In this document: one piece after another, positions 20,709-32,032 of the stretch | How positions within the stretch are numbered: the stretch's first letter is position 1 | How the letters are laid out: the number at the start of each line of letters is the position of its first letter | Assembly (NCBI GenBank): GCA_004194705.1 | Contig: SADC01001066.1 | Span: 142,270 to 206,269, forward strand | Direction of reading: 5' to 3' | Length of the DNA stretch: 64,000 bases | Source of the DNA: Ditylenchus dipsaci | Lineage: Eukaryota; Nematoda; Chromadorea; Rhabditida; Anguinidae | Position numbers and translations under genes: made by a program | Notes under the pieces: model-generated | Databases searched by the model: none | What the model saw: the letters and a program-made list of their open reading frames with translations, nothing else | What the model was told of the DNA's origin: nothing

Positions 20709-21429
20709 CAGTCGACTCTCGATTTAAGGACACCCCAAAAGTTCGTTCCCCAGCTGGGTCCGACACTTTTTTAGCTCGATTTTCGAAGCTTTTTTAAAAT
20801 TCTGTTTTGACAGTCTGGTCGTAAATATGGGAAGGGCCGTTTCGTATTCGCGTTTCTCGTATTTGACAAAACTCGTATTCGCAGAATTTGAAGTTGTGTT
20901 TTTGGCGTTCTTATTTCGGCCAACTTTTGAAGTTCACTCTTCGGTAAGTTACCACTCATTTTGTAGCTTATCTTACTGGCTACAAAATGAGTGGTGACTT
21001 ACCAAAAAGTAAACTTCGAAAATGGGCCAAAATAACAACGCCAAGAACACGAATTTAAATTCTGCGAATACGAGTTTTGTCAAATACGAGAAACGCGAAT
21101 ACGAAACGGCCCCCTCCCGTAAATATCGCAAGGATGCCGATTTTGCCGATCGTTTTTTAAAATCCTGAAACTTTTTCTTCTAAAAAGCAAACCCTCGATT
21201 TAAGGAAAGGGATTTTAGAAAAAGCCTGTCCTTAAATCTAAGTTTTGCTTTTTTAGAAGAAAAAGTTTCTGGATTTTGAAAAACGATCGGTAAAATCGGC
21301 ATCCTTGTAATATTTACGACCAGACTGTCAAAAAATAATTTTAAAAAGCTTCGAAAATCGAGCTAAAAAAGTGTCGGACCCAGTTGGGGAACGAACTTTT
21401 GGGGGTGTCCTTAAATCGAGAGTCGACTG
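20709..21429. mobile_element. Tigger-like element, word AAGGACACC, with nested palindrome
   Basis: TA-flanked CAGTCGACTCTCGATTTAAG and its exact inverted copy bound 721 bp. The arms pair for about 120 bp. Between them, 20834-21118 is a second long palindrome with ends AAGGGCCGTTTCGTATTCGC and a centre 'taccactcattttgtagc'/'gctacaaaatgagtggt'. The outer arms also carry internal 'ctcgatttaagg'. Confidence 0.85.
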
Positions 21430-21699
21430 TAGGTAGATTTTGTAAGAGGCATGTTTGTGGGCGATGGTTTGGTAAATAAATAATATTTTTAAATAATATT
21501 TTTTTATAAATAATATTTTTAAAACATTATAACTATTTTGTAGCCCTAAATGGATAGATGTTCATAGATGTTCAATATATGTTTCTTTCATAATCTTGAA
21601 AATTTTATATTTTTTTGAGGAACCTAAAGGTTTGGACCACCTGAGCATTAAATACCATTTGGATAGATGGTCTTTATAGGGTATTTTATGGTTAATTCC

Positions 21700-22230
21700 G
21701 GAAGATTTTTTTCACATTTTTCTTGCTGCAGCTGGGCAAAAAGACTATCTAAACGCATTTTTGATCAAGAGTCTTGCTCGTAATTATGTCGCAAGTAAGT
21801 CTGGGCGCACATACCTGAGACACAAATCACTCGAAAATGACTCTGGTTGCATAAAAAAGCATGCGTTTATGCGGTAGGCCCAGAAAGTAAAAATCTATCA
21901 TTTTACCTAGATTTTGCTTAAAAAGAGTTGAAATTGGTCAAAAATATCCGTTACAATGATTTTTAACTACTTTCTGTCAGATCCAAAATTTGGAGTTTTG
22001 GTGTGGATACCCATTTGGGTGAGGTACCAGATGGTTCTCCTACCCACCCTGAGGCCTACCAATCTTATAAAAACTATTTCATGAATGTTGATCAAAAAAA
22101 GTTTGTCACCAGGGTTGGAACCTGTAACCTTAAAAATTTGAAGGGACATGTGGAGAATACATGTTTGAGTTCGTTCTAACGTACGCTGACCTACTCTGCG
22201 CCTAAGCACAAGACATAAAAAGTGGGCTAC
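21700..22230. repeat. Dispersed hairpin-unit repeat and tRNA-like segment
   Basis: 21740-21890 repeats the unit 'gatcaagagtcttgctcg'...'gactctgg'...'tgcggtaggcccag' of the 16481 and 51545 copies. On the minus strand at 22105-22205 an A-box-like GCAGAGTAGGTCAGCG and a B-box-like GGTTCCAACCC lie about 75 nt apart, suggesting a tRNA-derived fragment. There is no intact gene. Confidence 0.4.
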
Positions 22231-22504
22231 TGTAGTGTAGAGATGATCCAGAGTCCTGCTACCTCAAAAAAATTCAAAAAGTATGATAATGAAAATCATT
22301 CCTGTCAAGATGAAACTAGAGGATGAATTTACGGGAGGATGGATTTAGCAGAGGATGAATTTACCACCGCCCGTGTGCAACGACTGAGTACACTTTTTTT
22401 GAAATTATAGAAATTTCAGTAGTTTTGTTACTATGTATCTTGTGCAGGTATAAGCATTTTGCCTTTTTGTAAAGCAAAAAGGGAAAAAAGGTCAAAAAAC
22501 TTGC

Positions 22505-22680
22505 CCTTTCAGAGCAGTTTTTCAAGCAAATCGACCATGCTGAACACGAATCCGTCAAAAAAGGTGTATAAAAGTGAATGATTATCACGTCAATTTTTAT
22601 TTCTGTAATTTTGCAGTTTTACACACCTTTTTTGACGGATTCGTGTTCAGCATGGTCGATTTGCTTGAAGAACTGCTCTA
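22505..22680. repeat. Inverted repeat around GTTCAGCATGGTCG
   Basis: 'gagcagtttttcaagcaaat' and 'gaccatgctgaacacgaatc' at 22509-22553 pair with 'gattcgtgttcagcatggtc' and 'atttgcttgaagaactgctc' at 22635-22679. The same phrase occurs near 3410, 3590 and 4950, marking a dispersed repeat. Confidence 0.65.
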
Positions 22681-22842
22681 AAAATTCAAAAGACACCGTA
22701 TTATTGAAAATTTAAAAAAAATGGAAAATTTTAATTTGAATGTTTTTTGTGTTGAGTGGAATTTCAGATTACAGTGATTTCTTACTGAAATAGTGGTTTT
22801 AGAAGCAAATTGACTACGCTGAACATCAATCCGACGTATAAT

Positions 22843-24714
22843 CAGTGATGTTAAAATTTCACTTACAATTACATTCGCATAATCGAAATGATTAATCAAA
22901 TGAAATCGAAAGAACTCATGATTTCAATTAATTAATCAAAATTTATCAATTGAAACAGGTGGTTTCAATTGATTAATCAAATGAAATTGAAAAAAGTCGT
23001 GGTTTCAATTGATTAATCAAATGAAATTTAAAAAAAGTCGTGGTTTCAATTAATTAATCAAATGAAATCGAAAGAACTCATGATTTCAATTAATTAATCA
23101 AAATTAATCAATTCAATCGGTGATTACAAGTGATTAATCAAATGTAATCGATTGAGCTAATGGTTTCATTTACATAATCAAATCATATTAATTGAGTTAA
23201 TGATTTGAATTACACAATCAAATCTACTTATTTGAAGTCTTAGTCGCATTTTAATAACCAAATGTAAATGAAATTGAATTCATTGCATATTATTTGCCAA
23301 GAAACATAAAAGCAAGTAAAATTAAGCTGTTGATTATCATGAATACGGCACTCTCACAATTTTACAGATGCTGCTAGTTGTTCAAATGAATGAAAAGCTT
23401 ATTTTGACGCTACTGTTATGCTCAAAATCACCCCTCACTCAGAATAATTGAATTCTTGCTCCTTCTTAGTTCTTTATTGCTTTTTCAAATATTCAGACAA
23501 AAACAGGCTTGAGTTTAGAATCCCCCCCCCCACGGGGACTGAAAAACATTGTAATACATCCAAAACATGTCAAAATTTAATTTTTTACAATTCGCCCAAA
23601 AAGTGGCCCCTTTTATTCCCTTCTTCTCACAATACAGCCCTTATTCCCTTTAAAATTCAAAAGGCGCCAATTCAAAAAAAAAAATTTTGAATTTTCCTAA
23701 AAATTTTCATTTTGGGGGACCAAGGCAAATCAAGAAAAAAGTTTTTTTACTTTCACAGAATCTGATGATCGTTTTCCGTGAAAATCGGGGTCGCGAAACG
23801 CGAATATGCAATAGGTTTTTAAAAATTCACCTCGAAAGTGGGTCAGCCGTGGGGGGAGGGGCAAGTAAGTGTTACCAAAGCGATTTCATGGTGTAATTAG
23901 CCCAAAGAATATCCGTAAAAAAAATGCAAAATCATATACATCCGGTCCCTACTTATATCTAGTAATTTGCCTTTTTTTGAATAACTCTAGTTTGAGGTCT
24001 TCTAATAAGTTTTCGCGTTATTCTGAGTGAGGGGTGATTTTGAGCATGACAGTAGCGTCAAAATAAGCTTTTCATTCATTTGAACAACTAGCAGCACCTG
24101 TAAAATTGTGAGAGTGCCGTATTCATGATAATCAACAGCTTAATTTTACTTGCTTTTATGTTTCTTGGCAAATAATATGCAATGAATTCAATTTCATTTA
24201 CATTTGGTTATTAAAATGCGACTAAGACTTCAAATAAGTAGATTTGATTGTGTAATTCAAATCATTAACTCAATTAATATGATTTGATTATGTAAATGAA
24301 ACCATTAGCTCAATCGATTGCATTTGATTAATCACTTGTAATCACCGATTGAATTGATTAATTTTGATTAATTAATTGAAATCATGAGTTCTTTCGATTT
24401 CATTTGATTAATTAATTGAAACCACGACTTTTTTTAAATTTCATTTGATTAATCAATTGAAACCACGACTTTTTTCAATTTCATTTGATTAATCAATTGA
24501 AAACACTACTTCTTTCAGTTCGATTTGATTATGTAATTGATAACCATGCTCGCCTTTTTTCGGTTACATTCTCAGCTACTCGTAGCCACTTGTTTTTCAC
24601 GTACACAAGCGATGCTGGTTGCTTAAATATCACTTTTGGGCCAAAAGCTCGTCAAAAATCAATTGATGAAATCAATTGTATAATGCATTCAATTGATTAA
24701 TCATAACATCACTG
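22843..24714. mobile_element. hAT-like long-hairpin element, TSD CGTATAAT
   Basis: CAGTGATGTTA and its inverted copy lie at the ends, with a perfect 8-bp duplication CGTATAAT (22835-22842, 24715-24722). Nearly 600-bp arms (to about 23445 and from about 24020) are almost exactly complementary, built of ATTAATCAAATGAAATCGA words. The loop holds a partial copy of the poly-C/'ggcgccaattc' repeat with the GGGGGACCAAGGC motif. No transposase is seen. Similar CAGTGATGT ends occur at 7686 and 11155. Confidence 0.9.
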
Positions 24715-25250
24715 CGTATAATCCAACAGTTTTGCACATAAGTGACTAAAAACCTACCGAAAATAAAACATTCCTTAGGGCAAATTGCCCTTTTTGGGCC
24801 ATTTGCCCTACAATGGCAATTTGCCCAATGGGCAAAAAATTGCCTATTAGGGCAAAAAAAGGCAAGTGCCATTTTTAAAAATAAGCTTGAGTCTATCCTC
24901 AAACTAAAAATCTCCTCCGTCGTAAGCTTTAAAATATGAGATGAACTAAAGGTTGTTCGGAGCATGCCCAAATCTCATGTGAATTTGGCTCCCCACATCT
25001 GAAGGTTAACAAAAATTTTAGGAATGACCCATAGCCCTAGCGTCAGCTATCAAAAACCATGATACGAACTAAAGCTTTTTCGGAGTATCGCGGTGTTTTT
25101 AGAATTTTAAATGACACCTGAGCAACGTTTTGTGGATTTTTAGAGTTCGGGAGCCAGACTTGTCAGGAACTCGGCATGCTCTATAAGAATACGCAGAAAA
25201 AAATTGCCATCGAAGTTCCCCAGGTCACAGTTAGGGTCCCTCCCTTGTAA

Positions 25251-26105
25251 TGGCCTGTTCACATACTGAGAGTGAGAGTAAGTTGTCATTGTGAACACCT
25301 TTAACTTTCACTCTCACTCCCACTTGCACTCTCACTCTCGGGTGTTCACAATACTTTTTTCTATTTTGCATTTAATTAATTATTTTAATATTTTATTTTT
25401 GAAATTCGTTCATAACTTTGTAAATTACGACCAAAAATTGCTTGTTGGATAGTTATAATGTACTGTGAAATTTCTATAGTAGACGCAGGACTATTAATGG
25501 AGGTTTCACGGCATTTTTTAAACTATTTTATGTTCTCAGTGCTTCATTTATTTCTCCCTATCCGATCCCTAGTTCATAGTCGTCTTAATTATTCTGAGTA
25601 GAGTAAAGCTGCCATCCTTTACCAACGCTTGAATCGGTTTGCATATGTGATAAACTGACTGACGCTATGGGTAGAATTCAAGAGTCAGTGTGTTCACGGT
25701 TTTCGAAGCGTCTAGAATAGCGCTCTCAACACCAGCTGCGTGAAGGTACAGGGAATTTCGAACGCTCGATACACCTGGTTGTGATGAATTTCGTGAGCTT
25801 TCCATTTCCAAAGAATCGTCATGGAGTCCCCGTCTTCCATCTCTTCGTCCTCAACCTGGTCCAAAAAATAAGACGATTGGTGTCTTAAACTATTTCACCT
25901 TTTCCTATTGAAATCCAAATATATGTTGTTTTTCACGATATCTAGTTGCAATCTATGATATTATGAATATAATTTAATTAGTTTTACGCAAAAAAAAAAA
26001 AGCATTGTGAACACCCGAGAGTGAGAGTAAGTTGCATTGTGAACACCTCCTTACTCTCACTCTCACTCATACTCTCACTCCCACTCTCAGTATGTGAACA
26101 GCCCA
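25251..26105. mobile_element. PIF/Harbinger-like MITE, TSD TAA
   Basis: TGGCCTGTTCACATACTGAG and inverted TGGGCTGTTCACATACTGAG bound 855 bp, flanked by TAA on both sides. Subterminal AGTGAGAGTAAGTTG words recur. Three-base TAA targets are typical of PIF/Harbinger elements. I could not recognise a transposase or Myb-like protein inside. Confidence 0.8.
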
Positions 26106-26517
26106 TAAGTTTTTTCTAATTGAAGTCCTTCTCGCTCACACTACTCTTTCGTCTATCAGTGTGCTCTTTCGAGACATCCGTTCCCAAACTTTTGAAAATC
26201 TAAATTGTATTCAAAAAGATAAAAGTTACTTTGAAATTCTTGGCATTTTGTTTGTCTTTAACTGAAAACAAAGCGTTGAATTCGTATAAAGGGCTTTACA
26301 TAGCTTTGACAATTAGATAATTCAAAAAGCGCCTATTTGAATAATCAGATACTTCAAAAAGATGATATTACGCCAATTAAGATAGTTCGCCAATCGCGAA
26401 AACTACTTCGACAATCACTAACTTTGCCACATAGTTTTGTGTGTTCCCCTGGTAAAAATTTGCCTACTATTTTTTACCGTCTGATGCAATACTGCACCAT
26501 TATCTCTGCTATTTCAG

Positions 26518-28433
26518 ATGCTCAGCGATATAGAGTGTAGCAGCAGTGAAGATCATGCAACTTCCTCAGAAGAAGAGCTTAACAGAATGGAAGATATCGT
26601 TCAAGCCAATGAAAGCCAAAATTTGGAAAGAGAACTGACAAGTCAAACTATTCCTAAGAGCAGAGCGAAGAAGCGAAAAGCAGTGGTCATGCCTCAGCTG
26701 GAGCTGCGTCTGATGCAATCTCGCCGTGGCAAGAATCTCGTTATTTGTCAAGGTTTTTTTCCACAATGCTTGCTAGGCTTGCAATCAGTAAAATTGAGAT
26801 TAATTCAGGGCACTCTTACAACTACTCTCATACAGACGCAGACATGATTATGCACTGGCGCTGCGCAAAGAGGTATTTCAACGGATGCAAGAAAACTTTG
26901 GAAAGCAATGCCGATGGACACTTCGTCGGGATGAGTCTTGGACACCATGCACACACAGCAGAAGCAGTCGATTTGGAGCTCAGAGAAATCAATTTGGATG
27001 TAGCACAGTTTGCCCGGCAGAACGTTGTGAGTTTTCTCTATTTTTCAAGCTGTTTATTTACTCGCAAATCTCTTAGTTGTGTGCTCGTAACATTTATGCC
27101 AAGGTGACTGAGAGTGAAACAGATGAAGAAAAAGCTGTAGTCAACTCAACTAATGTGGCAAGAGCCGTATGGTATCATCAGAAGGTAAACTGCTATTTTT
27201 TATATGTCTGTAATTATTTTTTCTCTTTAGAAGCTGAAAGATTGTCCGAATGGATATTGTCTGCCATCTAATTTGGTCATTCCCGAAGACTTGAAGCTAT
27301 ACAAGGAAGTTCCGTTTGTTCTTTTCGATTCGGGGAGAATGTCTCGGAGAATGATTATTTTCTCTACTCCTGCTTTGGTAGAGGTTTAGTTTCGCTCACT
27401 ATTTCTGAATAAAAAGTGAATATTTATTCTGCAGTGTCTCCCATTCGCCGAATATTGGGGAATGGATGGTACCTTTAAGCTGGTGCCAGATGGATGGAAA
27501 CACCTGATGACAATCCACGCCAAGGTCAGTGAAACTTTCGTCCCTTGTTTGCATGCGCTCTTACCGAAAAAATCGACTAGAACATATACAGCATTCTTTC
27601 GCAGAATCAAACGATTTCTTGCAGCTTTTTTGGTCACAAATGCTTATATGAATTACGAAATAGCCGTGTTCACTGGGTTTGCAGCAGTTTTTCCTCGTAA
27701 GTTGCTTTTAGTATTTTGTAAAATTTTTGTGCATTGTGAACTTTTTTAGTGGGAACAATTCACGGATGTATGTTCCATTTTGCTCAAGCTCACATCAAAA
27801 AAGTCGCGAAGCTTAAGCTAAAAAGGTCGATGAATCTGGTGGAGTCTTCAGCGTTCTCGTAAAGAAGCTCAAGAGTTTGGCCTACGTACCTGTTCTGGAT
27901 GTTGTCGAATGCTACTATTTGATTGTAGGGGTACAAAGCGTTCAGTTTGCAGCTGGATCGTCAGAACGTAGCTTTATCAATTATTTTCTAAGCGTATGTT
28001 CGGTCTATTCATTTTTTATTTCATTAAATCTATATCTTTCTGCTTCAAGACTTGGATCGGACATGTGGGAGAAGACGGAGTCCGACTCCCACTATTCGCT
28101 TATTCTCTGTGGAATTCTACTGAATTAGCTCGGGAGGGAAAAGCGAGAACTACAAACTCACTTGAAGCTTGGCATCGATCTTTGCAGCTGGCAATTGGGA
28201 CCACGGATGACAAGAAACATCAGTTCTGGAAGTGGCTCGAACAGCTGAAGTTAGAGTGCTCAATGCAAGAGGCTAAGCTGATTTCTCTACGCACAGGTGG
28301 TGATCCTAAGCTTAACAAGGTCGATGTGAAACTTTCAGAGAAAAGGAAGAATATAGTACTTGGTTATGATAGAAGAAAGATGTTAAAATATGTTGAGAAT
28401 CATGCATTGTTCACTCGACTTGATCATTGTTAA
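26518..28433 (+). CDS. MULE transposase with FLYWCH zinc finger
   Basis: Seven exons fit GT-AG introns: 26518-26752, 26809-27026, 27077-27184, 27231-27383, 27435-27696, 27750-27993 and 28050-28433, about 534 residues. A TTTCAG acceptor abuts the ATG. After an acidic N-terminus comes a FLYWCH-type zinc finger (GHSYNYSHTDADMIMHWRC, then a C and HHAH). The MULE DDE core follows: GMDGTFKL (first Asp), MNYEIAVF (site of the second Asp, here Asn), GCMFHFAQAHIKKV and TTNSLEAWH (final Glu). Exon 6 needs one extra base in the A-run near 27823 to stay open. Near-intact splicing and frame suggest a fairly recent insertion, but the Asp-to-Asn change may make it inactive. Family assignment is firm; the exact exon ends are inferred. 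Confidence 0.85.
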
Positions 28434-29171
28434 ACTGTTGTTGCCTGATTTGTAATTTGCGAGGAAGGATAAACTTTGGATTAGGAGATTCGGGTTATTA
28501 CAGAAAGTAAGGTGATTGCAAATTACTATGGATTTGAATATAGTGTATATATAACATGTCAAAGTAAATGTTGTAATTTATTTCGAAGCAGTGTATGTGT
28601 GTTGGGTATTCATCCAAAGAGTGCGGCAACGTCTGCGCACTGTATTGTCGAAATATGTGCTATGGTGAAATGTAAATTAGCTAAATATACTGAATATGAA
28701 TCATCCGATTGTCAAAAGGTATTATAAACGAAAAAAGCGATTGGCAAACTATCTTAATTGGCGTAATATCATCTTTTTGAAGTATCTGATTATTCAAATT
28801 GGCGCTTTTTGAATTATCTAACCCTACGTTCACAATGATCCGCACCCGCACCGCATCCGCATTTTTGGTGTTCACGATGCATCCGCAAAGCGGTCCGCAT
28901 GCGGACCGCATCCGGATGCGGAAGATGTTGCGGAAGCGTGTTCACAATAGGCTTAGCGGATTCGGATGTGGTGCGGAAATCGATCTTTCAAAAAGCTTTC
29001 AGGAAGCTTTCAAAAATTTTGAATTATTTTGTGGTATTATTATTATTTCATCATTATGTATCTATTGATGCCTATATTATTAACTCGAGATACTCTTGTT
29101 TTACTTTATTCGCCTGACACTTGCTTTCTAAGACTTTAGAATAGTTATAATTAAAAATTTATGAATGTTTT

Positions 29172-30023
29172 ACGGCTGTACGAACTTTCGCAACAAGACA
29201 ATTTCTTAAGAGCGAAGTTTTGTACGAGCGAACTTTCGTAAGAAACATTTTCGTAAGAAACAGTTTCGTAACAGCGAAAATTCGTAAGAAACTTTTTCGT
29301 AACAGCGAATTTTCGTAACGAATTTCTTTCGTAAGAGAAAAAAATCGAATTCTTTTTCACTCTTATTCAATTTTTCTAATTCAGGATTTCATCTGATTCA
29401 TTTGTTTTGGCCTTTCTGTCACTATTTGACACTTCGAACAGTTAATTATATGACTATTAACTGTATGAGCACAAAAGTTGGTAAGCGTAGGTCATATGAC
29501 TGAAAGTTTTAATAATTAGTTGACCCCAAGATTTTTCATCCATTAGGAGACCAGCAGAAATACCCAAAAGCATGGTGAAAAACTCCGAGCTCGAATTTAT
29601 ATATTATATACTACACATAGCTATTCCCATTAGTGGCATGTACGGTGCAGTAGGTAAGTTGATGGGGTGAATTTTTTTCACCAGTGGTTCGATTCCACCC
29701 TCTGACTGTTTCATTTTTTCTTGACTATTTTTGGTCAAAACATCACAGAAGCTATAAGAAACATCCAAGGAGGATCAAAAAGCAAAAAAAACAACTTAAT
29801 ATGTCACTAATGTTACTGAAAACCGCGTTACGAAAAAGCTTGTTACGAAAATTCGCTGTTACGAAAAACTTTCTTACGAAAATTCGCTCTTACGAAAAAG
29901 TTTCTTACGAAAATTCGCTCTTACGAAAATTCGCTCTTACGAAAAAAATTTCTTACGAAAATTCGCTTTTACGAAAATTCGCTCTTACGAAATTGTCTTC
30001 TTACGAAAGTTCGTACAGCCTGT
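29172..30023. mobile_element. Nested inverted-repeat element, TTCGTAAGAAA words
   Basis: GGCTGTACGAACTTTCG at the left and CGAAAGTTCGTACAGCC at the right are inverse copies. Both arms consist of direct repeats of TTTCGTAAGA / TCTTACGAAAATTCGC. At 29630-29705 a segment with a stem GGTGA/TCACC around a T-rich loop and GTGGTTCGATTCCAC resembles a tRNA anticodon and T arm. A matching acceptor stem is lacking, so it is probably tRNA-derived. Confidence 0.65.
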
Positions 30024-30034
30024 TTTACCATCTA

Positions 30035-30296
30035 CCGTATAACCTCTAATAGACGGGCATGCCCGTTTAATTTTGAACCCCTAAAAAATCGAAAAAAAAA
30101 TATTTTGATTTTGAGATTTTTGGGTACTCAAAAAAATCTAAAAAGCGGAATCAACTAAGATCGAGGTGATCAAGAAAACGCGAAAAACAGATTTGCAAAA
30201 AATTTTTTTTGCGCTGAGATATAGGTCCTTGAGGGTGCCCGTTTATTAGAGGGTGTCCGTTTATTGGAGGGTGTCCGTTTAATAGAGGTTTTACGG
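30035..30296. mobile_element. CCGTATTT-family MITE, word ACGGGCA/ACGGACA
   Basis: TA-flanked CCGTATAACCTCTAATAGAC and inverted CCGTAAAACCTCTATTAAAC bound 262 bp. Three 'gtgtccgtttatt' type words lie near the right end. This is the third level of nesting inside the MULE. Confidence 0.8.
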
Positions 30297-30879
30297 TATA
30301 TACTGAGACACAGTATGTGCGGATGCATTGTAAACATCGAAAAATGGATGCGGTGTGGATGCGGAAACCGGTGCGGAAACGGAAGCGGCAAATTTTATTG
30401 TGAACGCAATTCCGCACCGCATCCGCATGTGGACGAAAAACGGATCATTGTGAACGTAGGGTAATTGTCAAAGCTATGTAAAGCCGTATAAAGTGAGTCC
30501 TAAGATCACTTTAAATTGGCGCTCATTCCATGCAAAACAACTTATCATTTTGGCGGTAAAAATTTTCTTTCCGAATTCCTTCAAGCCATCTTTCCTTTGT
30601 AAAACGAATGGTTTTTAGCTTTTCAATTGGACCGTTTGTACCGCATTTCTTGCCCCGTGAGCAAATGACTTGGGTGTGATATCTTTTTTTTTTATTAATT
30701 AGAGATCGGGGAGAGGTAAAAATCGATGAATGTATTTCATAGATTTTCGCCCTAGATTATATGGCAAAGGTACCTTTAGTGCTTATATTTGGTGCCCACA
30801 CTTTCTCAACCTTTTTTTGGTGATCGGAGGCTTATTGCAAAAGTTGAAAATGAAATCTTTGAAAATAGATGGTAAAGGC

Positions 30880-31150
30880 GCACACACAATGAGGAGTCTG
30901 TTTCAGCATCCGCAAACAGCCTCCTCATTGTGAACACTTTAGCATCCTCACTCTTCATCCGGATTTAGCATCCACAAACAGCATCTTCACCCCAGAGTGT
31001 ACACAATTAGGAACAGAATCCGCAAACAGCATCCGCAATCTGTTTAAGCCTCCACACTCTGTCACAATAGGGATTGAAGAGTCTGATTGAGGATGCTGAT
31101 TCTGCGGACGCTGAGTGAGTAATCAGACTACTCAATCAGACTCCTCACTC
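30880..31150. mobile_element. Inverted-repeat MITE, CCTCATTGTGAAC words
   Basis: 'cacaatgaggagtctgtttcagcatcc', 'gcatccgcaaacagc' and their complements alternate across the region. The same words make up 33265-33475 on the far side of the RpS11 gene. They resemble the subterminal sequence of the Harbinger-like elements at 25251 and 28822, so both are probably relatives. Confidence 0.5.
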
Positions 31151-31254
31151 TAGAAAATACCATAATTTGCCCTTGTTTCTTCTGTTTCGTTCAGATTTTT
31201 TCACTTTGTCATGTCTGATAGGCCTGATATGCCTTTATGGCAGCTTTTTGAGGC

Positions 31255-31610
31255 CAATACCCCGAATCAACCCAAGCCACCCCAAATTAACAAAAATTAG
31301 CCGAAACCACCCGAAACCACCTCAAAATCACCCCGAATCACCCCAAATTACCCTAAACCACACCAATTACCCGAAATCATTCAAAACACCCGAAATCATA
31401 ACAAACCATCCCAGATTACTCCAAACCACCCGAAGTTACTCCAAACCACCCCAGATTACCCCAAACAACCGCAAATTAATTCAAACCACCTCAAGTTATC
31501 CCAAACAGCCCCAAATACCCCAAACCAGCCCAAACAACCCCAGATTACTCCAAACCACCCAAGTTACCTATATCATCCTAAATTACTTGAAGCCAGCCTA
31601 AACTACCCTA
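31255..31610. repeat. Low-complexity tandem array, CCAAACCACCCC
   Basis: About 20 degenerate units of roughly 16 bp (ACCACCCGAAATTACCCC type) form the stretch. The Pro/Asn-rich open frame across it is composed entirely of this repeat and is not a credible gene. Confidence 0.7.
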
Positions 31611-31715
31611 AACATCTTCAACCAGTTAAAAACCAACTCAACCACCACCCTCCCAGGATAAGGCAGAAAGAATACATCAACTGGTGCTCCAAACTTCTAA
31701 ATACACTTGAATAGT

Positions 31716-31830
31716 ACAGTCGAACCTGGATAAGCCACCACCTCTGAAGAGGCCGATTCGGTGGCGGTTTATTGAGGGTGCCATGTTGAGAAAAATTTTC
31801 GAAAGTGTCCGCGTTATTTCGACAAACCCT
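31716..31830. mobile_element. Tigger-like end, word AAGCCACC
   Basis: CAGTCGAACCTGGATAAGCC and following CACCACCTCT, then 'ggtggcggtttattgagg', resemble a left end with its word. A matching right end is not evident. Confidence 0.4.
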
Positions 31831-31970
31831 GTACAATATTGTTAAACCACATGTGTCAACAAGAGAACCGCTATGCAATTTCAACTATAATCTAGACTCT
31901 GCTGAACAAGGAGTTTTTTAAGTTTTCACCGCACACTACTACTACTAGCCACACGATTTTCACTATTTAA

Positions 31971-31976
31971 TTTATT
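31971..31976 (-). terminator. PolyA signal of the RpS11 gene
   Basis: AATAAA on the minus strand, 57 nt beyond the RpS11 stop codon. Confidence 0.65.
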
Positions 31977-32032
31977 CAAGTGTAACAACGAGACATTCGG
32001 GAACAAACATGTTTGAATAACGCATCATTGCC

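Larger units (their letters stand above)
28822..30461. mobile_element. PIF/Harbinger-like element inserted in MULE TIR, TSD TAA
   Basis: CCCTACGTTCACAATGATCC and its exact inverted copy lie at the ends, flanked by TAA (28819-28821, 30462-30464). Removing it rejoins the right TIR of the MULE exactly. Subterminal words are GCGGATGCGGTGCGG-like. The interior is filled with two further palindromic elements (29172-30023 and 30035-30296) and a tRNA-like piece at 29630-29705. No Harbinger transposase is visible. Confidence 0.9.
26292..30484. mobile_element. Mutator-like (MULE) transposon
   Basis: The ends GGCTTTACATAGCTTTGAC (left) and the same sequence inverted (30466-30484) are flanked by CGTATAAAG on both sides (26283-26291, 30485-30493). 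An 8- to 9-bp duplication is as expected for MULEs. The TIR extends for about 105 bp ('ttagataattcaaaaagcg', 'gatgatattacgccaatt', 'gatagttcgccaatcg' on the left). It is interrupted on the right by the 1.64-kb element at 28822-30461. Without that insertion the transposon is about 2.55 kb and carries one spliced transposase gene. Confidence 0.9.

Noticed and set aside
22873..24500. Possible AT-rich replication origin or scaffold-attachment region
   Set aside because: The ATTAATCAAATGAAATC words are explained by the arms of a hAT-like inverted-repeat element with a target duplication.
29630..29705. Candidate tRNA with a T-rich anticodon loop
   Set aside because: The acceptor stem cannot be formed and it lies within a nested transposon, so it is treated as tRNA-derived.
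31167..31601. 144-residue Pro/Asn-rich open frame
   Set aside because: It is the CCAAACCACCCC tandem array read through, with no domain and no splice or promoter context.
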